Assembly: GCA_900542805.1 (NCBI GenBank)
Contig: UQOW01000022.1
Location: 1-18,635 of the forward strand
Source of the DNA: an uncultured Sutterella sp.
GTDB taxonomy: Bacteria > Pseudomonadota > Gammaproteobacteria > Burkholderiales > Burkholderiaceae_F
Reading direction: 5' to 3'
DNA: 18,635 nt
Every line of letters begins with the position of its first letter. Position 1 is the stretch's first letter. The position numbers and the translations under genes were made by a program. Shown here piece after piece: positions 8,468 to 14,174 of the stretch. The notes under the pieces were generated by a model. It did not search any database and was not told the origin of the DNA. It was given only the letters and a program-made list of their open reading frames with translations.

Positions 8468-8806
8468 TTATTTTTGAGCGGAAAAAACGCTCTTAAAGTC
8501 GCTTAGGGCGCCGCGTTCGCGAGCAGCAACGCGAAGAGCGCGTGATAAGGTCGCCATCTGATCGAGAGAGCGCTTTTTGGCATTTTCCTGTGCCTTGTCT
8601 TCTTCGATTTCCATTTTACGAACCAAATCTAAAACGTGTTCGGAAGCCTTGTGTTCCCGCAGGGCTTCAATCAGCGCCTTCTTATCAATGCCTTCACTGG
8701 CGAAAAAACCAGCAAGTTCTGCGGCGTGACTCTGAAAGAAATCTGCAACACTCTTATCTTCGTTTTCGTTCCATGGCGTAGGAACTAAGTATTCTTCTCT
8801 TGTCAT
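8468..8806 (-). CDS. Small protein of unknown function, paralogue 1
   Basis: 112-aa, charged, probably helical soluble protein; I do not recognise a family. No signal peptide, membrane segment or cysteine. It aligns without gaps, over about 100 residues and at roughly half identity, to the 110-aa product at 10041-10373. Shared blocks are ADFFxxHAxxLAxFF (about residues 21-35), GIDKKxL (39-45), and the nearly invariant C-terminal LSRALRVAARERGAL-DFK. Start ATG has AGGAG upstream at good spacing, and conserved reading-frame similarity between the two copies supports both being real. It is convergent with the importer (35-bp gap). The Arg-rich C-terminal helix might bind nucleic acid or a partner protein, but this is only a guess. 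Confidence 0.75.
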   Translation of the reverse strand: MTREEYLVPTPWNENEDKSVADFFQSHAAELAGFFASEGIDKKALIEALREHKASEHVLDLVRKMEIEEDKAQENAKKRSLDQMATLSRALRVAARERGALSDFKSVFSAQK

Positions 8807-9224
8807 AGCGGGTGCTCCTAAAAACAGTGAGGACTTTTCAAGTGTAAACCTTCTTTTGGAAAAGCTCCCTCTGAAGTTTGCGGGTCTGCGAACGTTGCAA
8901 AGCGGAAAAACAATTTTGTAGACCGACGTACTTCATTTGCGGTATGAATCCCGAAGGGCATTTATTTCGAAGGTATAAGTTTGCACTTTAAGGTCATTCA
9001 ATGTCCATAGATTTTTGTTTAATTCCTCGTTTTATTTCCTTTAACGACATGCCGCATCTTGAAAAGTAAGGAAATTATCTCGTCTGATTGACGTACACCG
9101 AAAGTGTTGCAATTTGTAAGAGCGTAAAGCAGACGGTCTCTTCTCTGAGTCCGAACATCGGAAAGAGCCTTCCGTTACGGTTTTATTTCGGTAGTCATCA
9201 ATGGAAACCTCGCCTGACGCGATC

Positions 9225-9239
9225 GTGCGAGGCTCGCAC
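9225..9239. repeat. Perfect 7-1-7 palindrome
   Basis: GTGCGAG G CTCGCAC is a perfect palindrome around one central base, GC-rich inside an AT-richer gene-free stretch. It could be a protein-binding site. No adjacent promoter was recognised. Confidence 0.35.
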
Positions 9240-9585
9240 CGTCGAGAAAAACACGGACTACGTATCTCACTAAAAGGACGGGAGTTAAGTTGTTTTCTTG
9301 CCGATGTGAATCAAGTGCTCTAGATTTGACTTGCGACGTGTCTTCCCGGTTCATCCGGGCAAAGGAGTCACAGTGAGTCCCGGTAAGCACCTTGACTTCT
9401 TTGTTACTTCGACCGAAGTTAAAGTCCTCGAAAGTGACTCGGGTTGGGAAGCGAGCATTTTTAGGGACAGATACGCGTGGTGTCGTAGCGGGTTTGTTGC
9501 CTTTTTTCAGACGACGCCGACAAACGGACATGGATGAGCGACGGACAGTAAGTTTGCAAGCGGTGTTTTCGTCAAATCGGAAGAG

Positions 9586-9637
9586 AAAAAAGCGAGGGGC
9601 TTTGCAAGGACACTCTCCTCACGCAAAGCCCGCTCGC
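9586..9637 (-). terminator. Strong minus-strand rho-independent terminator
   Basis: On the minus strand, GCGAG-G-CGGGCTTTGC-type arm (9637-9623) pairs with GCAAAGCCCCTCGC (9605-9592): 14 pairs with a single bulged base and a 17-nt loop, followed at once by TTTTTT (9591-9586). This is a textbook intrinsic terminator. The nearest gene upstream on that strand is the small gene ending at 10041, about 400 nt away, so it ends either a long 3' untranslated region of that mRNA or an unannotated small RNA. Confidence 0.8.
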
Positions 9638-9645
9638 ATGCCGTA

Positions 9646-9689
9646 AATCTGTGAAAACTCAAAGGGGAAGAAAAACGATTTCACAGATT
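9646..9689. repeat. 11-bp perfect inverted repeat beside the terminator
   Basis: AATCTGTGAAA (9646-9656) and TTTCACAGATT (9679-9689) are exact reverse complements with a 22-nt loop. In minus-strand RNA this stem would lie directly 5' of the terminator hairpin, giving two successive stem-loops followed by U6, an arrangement typical of the 3' part of a small RNA. Confidence 0.5.
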
Positions 9690-10010
9690 GACCGACTTCA
9701 GTTGAGCTGAAATTGGAGGGGTTTCATCTCGGTACACAGTGTGCGCGTCGGGGGCCGGCAAGTCCATGGAATTTTGTTCAATCGTGTGTTAAGCAATATT
9801 TAATGTTCCGTTACGCACTGAAAATAAAGATAACTTTCAGTTTTTCTCGGTGTTTCGCGGAATTGTTTCAAGTTGTAAGAACTCAGAGGATTCTCGTTTA
9901 AGCGATAGGAGAAAATCGAAGAAGGCGTTGGGAAAGTGCCGAAGATGAGTTTCTGAGAAGAGCGTTTAAAGCTCGTAAGGAGGAAAAGCACCGGAAACTC
10001 AGGGAGAGTC

Positions 10011-10029
10011 GGGCGGATTGATTCCGCCC
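10011..10029. repeat. Hairpin after the stop of small paralogue 2
   Basis: GGGCGGA (10011-10017) and TCCGCCC (10023-10029) form a 7-bp GC-rich stem with a 5-nt loop, 12 bases past the stop of the minus-strand gene. An outer CTCAG/CTGAG pair flanks it. In the minus direction no U-run follows the stem, so I do not call it a terminator; it may stabilise the mRNA end. Confidence 0.45.
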
Positions 10030-10040
10030 AAAAACTGAGG

Positions 10041-10373
10041 CTACTTATCTTGTGCGAAAACGTCTTTAAAGTCGCCTAAGGCGCCGCGTTCGCGAGCAGC
10101 CACACGGAGAGCCCGCGACAGGCGCGCCATATGCTCTAAGGTGCGCTTCTCGTCTTTCTTTTCCGTGATTTCCTCTTTGACGTCCAGGGCATCGAGCGCC
10201 TGCTTGACGTAATCGGACGCCTTTTTTTCTTCTAAAGCATCGCGAAGGGTCTTTTTATCGATGCCTTGGCTGACAAAAAACTCAGCGAGTTTCTCGGCGT
10301 GCGTGCGGAAAAAATCGGCAGCACTGTTGTTTTGCTCTTCGGTCCAGATTGTTTTGTTTTCTTGAGTTGACAT
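10041..10373 (-). CDS. Small protein of unknown function, paralogue 2
   Basis: 110-aa charged, likely helical soluble protein, paralogous to the 112-aa product at 8468-8806 (ungapped, about half identical). Conserved parts are SAADFFRTHAEKLAEFF, GIDKKTL, and the C-terminal LSRALRVAARERGALGDFK. The middle (KEEITEKKDEKR) is lysine/glutamate-rich and variable. No signal peptide, membrane span or cysteine. Start ATG is preceded by an A-rich AAAGAAA rather than a good Shine-Dalgarno sequence. Divergent from a LysR regulator 215 bp away, with a perfect TTTTGAC-GTCG-GTCAAAA palindrome 56 bp upstream of the start, so control by that regulator is plausible (inference). Function not recognised. Confidence 0.75.
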   Translation of the reverse strand: MSTQENKTIWTEEQNNSAADFFRTHAEKLAEFFVSQGIDKKTLRDALEEKKASDYVKQALDALDVKEEITEKKDEKRTLEHMARLSRALRVAARERGALGDFKDVFAQDK

Positions 10374-10428
10374 GGTTTTCTTTCTGAAAAAGGGAGAGTC
10401 GGTAACGAAAATCGCCGGAAGTTTACCA

Positions 10429-10446
10429 TTTTGACGTCGGTCAAAA
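10429..10446. promoter_or_regulatory. Palindromic operator candidate between small gene and lysR
   Basis: TTTTGAC GTCG GTCAAAA is a perfect 7-4-7 inverted repeat in the divergent intergenic region. It sits 56 bp upstream of the small gene start and 143 bp upstream of lysR, where a LysR-type or other dimeric regulator often binds. The spacing resembles a dimer site; direct evidence of binding is absent. Confidence 0.45.
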
Positions 10447-10458
10447 GGGGTCCGGTCA

Positions 10459-10488
10459 AGCGTTAAAGGAAATTTAACGCTCGTTTTT
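10459..10488 (+). terminator. Plus-strand terminator-like hairpin upstream of lysR
   Basis: AGCGTTAAA (10459-10467) and TTTAACGCT (10473-10481) form a perfect 9-bp stem with loop GGAAA, followed by CG and TTTTT (10484-10488). It reads as a terminator on the plus strand, yet no plus-strand gene lies upstream for 2 kb. It may shield the lysR promoter, end an antisense RNA, or act as an operator. Confidence 0.6.
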
Positions 10489-10498
10489 CCTTAAGGAC

Positions 10499-10537
10499 AC
10501 GGAAAGTTTCCGTTTTATGCAAGCTTTGCGGTATATT
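10499..10537 (+). promoter_or_regulatory. lysR promoter region with overlapping palindrome
   Basis: A TATATT box (10532-10537) is a good -10 candidate, placing transcription start near 10544 and leaving a 45-nt leader. The -35 position falls in ACGGAAA-G-TTTCCGT (10499-10513), a perfect 7-1-7 palindrome. A protein bound there would block or recruit polymerase, fitting autoregulation; this is inference. Confidence 0.45.
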
Positions 10538-10588
10538 TGAAAAGGTTTCCGACGAACGCACTCTCTTTTCCTCGTTAAATCTGTTTCA

Positions 10589-11527
10589 ATGATTCAGTAC
10601 GATTTAAAAGACCTACGACTGTTTGTTTTGGTTGCACGCTTGCGCAGTTTTCGGCTTGCTGCCGAGCGGATGTTCATGACGGTTTCCGCCGCAAGCGTTC
10701 GAATTCGTAAACTCGAAGAGTCCTTTAAGACGCAACTTTTAATCCGTCATCCGCGGGATGTGGAACTGACAGAAGCCGGTGAACGGTTTCTCAAAGATGC
10801 CCAAACGGTTTTAGACCAAACCGATAACCTGGAAAACCACATGCAACGTTTTTCCGGGCGGCAGGACAACACGGTACGGCTTTTTACATCGTACTCGGCG
10901 ATTACCGGGCGCCTGAAATCGGATATTGCGCAATTCTTACTGCGCTATCCGGAAGTGAAAATCGACTTTACGATCATGCGTTCCCAGGATATTATCGAAG
11001 CGCTTTTAGAGGGGACGGCCGATATCGGTGTCTTCGGACATGCGGGTAAAGACCTCGAGACTCTGCACTTTGTGCCGTACTTTACCTGTAAGTTTGCCGT
11101 TCTTTTTCAAAGTAAGACGGTTCGCGAACAGCACATCGGACGGCATATCAGCATTCGTCAATTGGGCGACTTTCCGCTTGTGGCGCTTCCGAAGGACACG
11201 TCGTTGCAGCTTTACTTAGAAGAGCATGCCAGGCAAGAAGGTGTGCGGTTAAATGTTCGGGCTCGTTTTCCGAATCTACAGGCCGGATTGGATACCCTCC
11301 GGGCTTTAAACGGCGCAATGCTCGTGCCGGCCGATTCGTCGATTACACGTGAAATCGATATGACGACCGTGGAACTTGACGAACCGTGGAATCAGCAAGA
11401 CATCCGAATTTGTCTTCCGGCCGATCAGCGTCGAATTCGAAACGAAACACGACAGCTTTTAGCGTTTCTCTTGTATGCGTCCCACGAAGATACAGGTTCG
11501 TTCGGTGATCTGCCCGACTATTTGTAA
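10589..11527 (+). CDS. LysR-family transcriptional regulator
   Basis: DNA-binding regulator with the usual two parts. Residues about 4-64 form the winged helix-turn-helix (LRLFVLVARLRSFRLAAERM, SAASVRIRKLEESF, LTEAGERFL), joined by a helix to a substrate-binding domain (about 92-300) with typical VRLFTSYSAITGRLKSDIAQ, PEVKIDFTIMRSQDIIEALL and GTADIGVFG. 312 aa, complete, ending in tandem TAA TAA. The ligand cannot be read from sequence. LysR proteins often control the divergent neighbour; here that is the small unknown gene at 10041-10373, with palindromes in between. The ATG has no obvious Shine-Dalgarno sequence, but the frame matches the family start. Confidence 0.92.
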   Translation: MIQYDLKDLRLFVLVARLRSFRLAAERMFMTVSAASVRIRKLEESFKTQLLIRHPRDVELTEAGERFLKDAQTVLDQTDNLENHMQRFSGRQDNTVRLFTSYSAITGRLKSDIAQFLLRYPEVKIDFTIMRSQDIIEALLEGTADIGVFGHAGKDLETLHFVPYFTCKFAVLFQSKTVREQHIGRHISIRQLGDFPLVALPKDTSLQLYLEEHARQEGVRLNVRARFPNLQAGLDTLRALNGAMLVPADSSITREIDMTTVELDEPWNQQDIRICLPADQRRIRNETRQLLAFLLYASHEDTGSFGDLPDYL

Positions 11528-11575
11528 TAAGCTGGGGGCAAGTTAGTTTTTCTCAGTCGCCCTCGACTTTGAGTT

Positions 11576-11584
11576 TGATACAAT
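11576..11584 (+). promoter_or_regulatory. Extended -10 promoter of the UreE-like gene
   Basis: TGATACAAT (TG, one base, then TACAAT) is a near-consensus extended -10 element. Expected transcription start is about 11591, about 34 nt before the ATG at 11625. No -35 hexamer is evident, as is common for extended -10 promoters. Confidence 0.55.
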
Positions 11585-11624
11585 AGCGCCTCTTTTCGTG
11601 AGTTCTCTTGTTTCGGACGTAGTT

Positions 11625-12275
11625 ATGAAAATTACCAAACTCTTGGCTTTAAACGCGAAACCGGCTAAGGCGCTTTTATCGCGCGCCAAGACGGTAACAT
11701 TGACGTATGCCGAGCGAGTCACGCCTCCGAAGGCTTTCTCGTGCGGCGATTCCGAGCTCGAAAATGCGCTCGGACCGGTGCGTCCTCTGGAAATCGGTGA
11801 CGTGTTAATCGATGAAAAAGGCGGGTTTTATGTGGTTCAGGCGGCTTCCGACCGCTTGATGCGTGTGACAGGCGACGCCCGGATGCTTCAGGAAGCGGCT
11901 TACGCGTTTTCCTCGCGCGGCGTGCGGTATGCCAAAACCGAGGACGGCTTTGCCATGATTGAAAATGAGCAATTCCGGACAATGCTCACAAGTGTCGGCT
12001 TGAAAACCGAGTCCGTCGTTGCTCCGTTTATTCCCGAAGCCCTTCCTGAGCCTGAAGAAGAGGAATCTTGCTGCTGTTGCGGACACCATCATCATGACGG
12101 CGAGTGCGGGTGCCATCATCACGATCACGATAATCAGTGTGATTGCGGATGCGGTCATCACCACGAAGATCATGATGAGGAGTGCGGCTGCGGATGCCAT
12201 CACCACCATCACGACGACGAGTGCGGGTGCGAGCACCATGAGCACGACAAGGGGTGTTGCGGGCATCACCGTTAA
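11625..12275 (+). CDS. UreE-like metallochaperone with a Cys/His-rich tail
   Basis: The first 140 residues follow the UreE pattern, the nickel donor for urease: a beta-rich N-terminal part, RPLEIGDVLIDEKGGFYVVQ, RVTGDARMLQEAAYAF, then FRTMLTSVGLKTESVVAPFIPE, which matches DDMLRQ-GL-V....PFEPE. But internal nickel-site histidines are missing: the GNRH motif reads SSRG, and the HHDH stretch before DML reads IENE. Residues 149-216 form a tail of 68 residues with 16 Cys and 22 His, in rough repeats of H3-5 followed by acidic residues and ECGC. Standard UreE tails are His-rich, not Cys-rich. Start is ATG 11625, since a GTG 9 codons earlier has no ribosome site and would use much of the leader. No urease or other Ni gene is nearby. 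Probable role: metal binding, storage or delivery in the cytoplasm. Confidence 0.7.
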   Translation: MKITKLLALNAKPAKALLSRAKTVTLTYAERVTPPKAFSCGDSELENALGPVRPLEIGDVLIDEKGGFYVVQAASDRLMRVTGDARMLQEAAYAFSSRGVRYAKTEDGFAMIENEQFRTMLTSVGLKTESVVAPFIPEALPEPEEEESCCCCGHHHHDGECGCHHHDHDNQCDCGCGHHHEDHDEECGCGCHHHHHDDECGCEHHEHDKGCCGHHR

Positions 12276-12283
12276 ATGAAGAC

Positions 12284-12310
12284 TTGTTCGGGGTTTGCCC
12301 GAACAAATTT
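12284..12310 (+). terminator. Hairpin after the UreE-like gene
   Basis: TTGTTCGGG (12284-12292) and CCCGAACAA (12298-12306) form a perfect 9-bp stem with loop GTTTG, 8 bases after the stop. The following U-run is short (ATTT), and tRNA-Leu begins 7 bases later. It is a terminator of moderate strength or a processing signal separating mRNA from tRNA. Confidence 0.5.
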
Positions 12311-12312
12311 AG

Positions 12313-12399
12313 GCGAGAGTGGCGAAATTGGTAGACGCAACAGGTTTAGGTCCTGTCGCCGTAAAAGGCGTGTCGGTTCGAGTCCGATCTCTCGTACCA
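12313..12399 (+). tRNA. tRNA-Leu (anticodon UAG)
   Basis: 87-nt class II tRNA with an acceptor stem GCGAGAG/CTCTCGT, a D-arm containing AATTGGTAGACGC, and an anticodon stem ACAGG/CCTGT around the loop TTTAGGT, giving anticodon TAG (reads CUN leucine codons). A long variable arm (CGCCGTAAAAGGCG) and a T-arm TCGG-TTCGAGT-CCGA follow. CCA is encoded. No own promoter is clear; it may be co-transcribed with the gene upstream. Confidence 0.97.
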
Positions 12400-12414
12400 T
12401 TGGATTTTTCCCTG

Positions 12415-12442
12415 TCCCGGCTCCTCCGGGATTTCTTTTTTT
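12415..12442 (+). terminator. Rho-independent terminator after tRNA-Leu
   Basis: TCCCGG (12415-12420) pairs with CCGGGA (12426-12431) around loop CTCCT, followed by TTTCTTTTTTT. It lies 16 bases past the tRNA CCA end. Confidence 0.8.
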
Positions 12443-12546
12443 GCCTTTTTATATCGGTGCTACGCGTATCGGCGTGCCCTTAATAGCCCGTTTCTATCGC
12501 CGGCATGCATTTTTTTGGGGACGTTTTCGTTTTTTTTCCTGTATGC

Positions 12547-12573
12547 TTGACCTGACGAAATCGAGAGTATTTT
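12547..12573 (+). promoter_or_regulatory. Possible promoter of the hydrogenase gene
   Basis: TTGACC (12547-12552) and TATTTT (12568-12573) resemble -35 and -10 boxes, but the 15-bp spacer is short. It lies in a T-rich stretch 58 bp before the start codon. No FNR-type TTGAT-N4-ATCAA site was found. Confidence 0.3.
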
Positions 12574-12585
12574 TTCCGAACTGAC

Positions 12586-12601
12586 TTCGTTTGAAAACGA
12601 A
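12586..12601. promoter_or_regulatory. 16-bp perfect palindrome in the hydrogenase leader
   Basis: TTCGTTT GA AAACGAA is perfectly symmetric and ends 29 bp before the hydrogenase ATG, just downstream of the predicted transcription start. It may be an operator that blocks transcription, or a leader hairpin. Confidence 0.45.
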
Positions 12602-12630
12602 TTATCCGAATCCTTTTTGCGAGGTTACCC

Positions 12631-14172
12631 ATGAGTCAACATATGAGTGTGCGTATCCGTGTTCCCATCGAGCCGGACAATCCGAGTATCGAACGCATTG
12701 AGTCTTTATGCGTCAAATGCGGGCTGTGTACTAAAGTATGCCGTGACCCGATCGGGGTGCTTGGTAAGTACGAATTACAGGAAACGGGAGATAAGGCCGT
12801 TTGCATTCACTGCGGACAGTGCGCCAATGTTTGTCCGACGGCTTCGATTGTCGAAAAAAGCGAGGTCGAGTCGGTTCAAAAAGCGCTTGCCGACACGACG
12901 AAGGTGGTTGTCTTTACAGCATCCCCGGCGGTTCGCGTTTCACTCGGAGAGGCGTTCGGAGCGGCTCCGGGATCTTTTGTTCAAGGAAAGATGGTCGCCT
13001 TATTGCGCCGTCTCGGGGCCAATTATGTCTTTGATACCGATTTCGGGGCGGACTTGACGATTATGGAAGAGGCTCGAGAGCTTGCCGATCGCATCCGAAA
13101 CGGCTCGGGGCCCCTGCCGCAGTTCACAAGTTGTTGCCCGGCATGGGTTAAGTTTTGCGAAATCTTCCACCCCGAGATACTCGGCAATCTTTCGCAAGCG
13201 AAAAGTCCGATTGCGATGCAGGGCGCGACGATTAAATCGTACTTTGCCAAGATTACGGGAATTGCCCCTGCGGCCATCGTGAACGTGGCCGTGACGCCCT
13301 GTACGGCAAAAAAATTTGAAATTCGTCGTCCCGAAATGAATGCAGCAGGCCGGCGTATCGGGAAGCCCGAGATTCGCGATACCGACTACGTGATCACAGC
13401 GCGTGAGTTAGCGCGTTGGGCTAAAGAAGAAAAGATTGATTTTTCGGCGTTGCCCGAAAGTGCTTTCGATAGTCCCCTCGGAACGGCCTCGGGAGCCGGT
13501 GTGATTTTCGGGAACACGGGAGGGGTGATGGAAGCGGCCCTTCGCACGACCTATCACTTTCTCACGGGTAAGACCTTAACGCACGATGCCGTTAAGCTTG
13601 ATTCCGTTCGAGGTTACGACTCGGTGCGCGAGGCCACGGTGACCTTCGGCCAAACGACCATTCGGGCGGCTGTGGTTTACGGCACCAAAGAGGCCGATGC
13701 TGTTCTCAATGACATTTCGGCCGGTCGTCGTCATTATGACTTTATGGAAGTGATGACGTGCCCGGGCGGATGCATCGGAGGCGGAGGTCAACCGAAACTT
13801 GCGTACGGAACCGAAGACGAGGGGCGGCGTGCGCGGATTGCCGCTTTGTATGCGCGCGATGAGGCTTTAACGCTTCGCTCGAGTTTTGAAAATCCCGAGA
13901 TCGTCGCCGCCTATGAAGAGTTTTACGGGGCTCCGGGAAGTGACTTTGCAAAGGCCATGCTCCATACCGAGTACGTCGATCGGTCCGCCGACCTCGGGGA
14001 GGCGAACAAGAGCTCAGACTTAACCCGCTCTCCGAGTCCGGAGAAATCTGCTCTTAAGCATCGCTTTCGCTGCAAGATCTGCGGGTATGTCCACGAGGCA
14101 GAAAGCCTTCCTGCGGATTTCACGTGTCCGCTTTGCCGTGCTCCCGCTTCCGAATTTGAGGAGATTTCATAG
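12631..14172 (+). CDS. Monomeric [FeFe] hydrogenase with C-terminal rubredoxin-like domain
   Basis: Catalyses reversible proton reduction to H2, probably as an anaerobic electron sink in the cytoplasm (no signal peptide). Order of domains (513 aa): two [4Fe-4S] ferredoxin clusters, C27/C30/C33/C37 and C58/C61/C64/C68; the H-cluster domain with L1 FTSCCPAW (C168 proton shuttle, C169 ligand), L2 TPCTAKK (C224 ligand) and L3 EVMTCPGGCIGGGGQP (C377, C381); a small-subunit-like helix YEEFYGAPGS...LLHTEY-type; a Ser/Pro-rich linker; and a rubredoxin-like domain with C481/C484 and C499/C502 (CKICGY..CPLC). All H-cluster cysteines are kept; the L2 Met of classical enzymes is Thr222. GAGG precedes the ATG. 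The maturases HydE, HydF and HydG are not in the window. The next gene starts 2 bases after the stop. Confidence 0.95.
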   Translation: MSQHMSVRIRVPIEPDNPSIERIESLCVKCGLCTKVCRDPIGVLGKYELQETGDKAVCIHCGQCANVCPTASIVEKSEVESVQKALADTTKVVVFTASPAVRVSLGEAFGAAPGSFVQGKMVALLRRLGANYVFDTDFGADLTIMEEARELADRIRNGSGPLPQFTSCCPAWVKFCEIFHPEILGNLSQAKSPIAMQGATIKSYFAKITGIAPAAIVNVAVTPCTAKKFEIRRPEMNAAGRRIGKPEIRDTDYVITARELARWAKEEKIDFSALPESAFDSPLGTASGAGVIFGNTGGVMEAALRTTYHFLTGKTLTHDAVKLDSVRGYDSVREATVTFGQTTIRAAVVYGTKEADAVLNDISAGRRHYDFMEVMTCPGGCIGGGGQPKLAYGTEDEGRRARIAALYARDEALTLRSSFENPEIVAAYEEFYGAPGSDFAKAMLHTEYVDRSADLGEANKSSDLTRSPSPEKSALKHRFRCKICGYVHEAESLPADFTCPLCRAPASEFEEIS

Positions 14173-14174
14173 GC

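Larger units (their letters stand above)
8807..10040. other. 1.2-kb gene-free, AT-richer region between the two paralogues
   Basis: I find no convincing coding region on either strand. The open frames present (for example 9175-9531 minus, 9331-9646 plus) overlap each other, lack ribosome sites and match no family I know. Composition is more AT-rich than the flanks. It does contain ordered structure: a 15-nt palindrome (9225-9239), foldbacks at 9345-9359 and 9406-9419, a strong minus-strand terminator (9586-9637), an 11-bp inverted repeat (9646-9689), a small hairpin (9697-9711) and a 7-bp hairpin (10011-10029). It may hold a small RNA, long untranslated regions, or the remains of lost genes. 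Confidence 0.6.

Noticed and set aside
9175..9646. Overlapping open frames of 60-120 codons in the gene-free region
   Set aside because: No ribosome sites, no family similarity, overlap in several frames and unlike codon use; treated as chance open frames.
8807..10040. Known structured RNAs (tmRNA, 6S, RNase P, SRP) or a CRISPR array in the gene-free region
   Set aside because: None of their conserved cores, nor regularly spaced direct repeats, could be found by eye.
11805..12269. Hydrophobic, membrane-like minus-strand open frame opposite the UreE-like gene
   Set aside because: Its Val/Met/Ala runs are the complement of His, Cys and Asp codons in the tail; no ribosome site and the plus frame has family similarity.
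12547..12601. FNR/Anr site upstream of the hydrogenase
   Set aside because: Looked for TTGAT-N4-ATCAA; only TTGACC and an unrelated palindrome are present.
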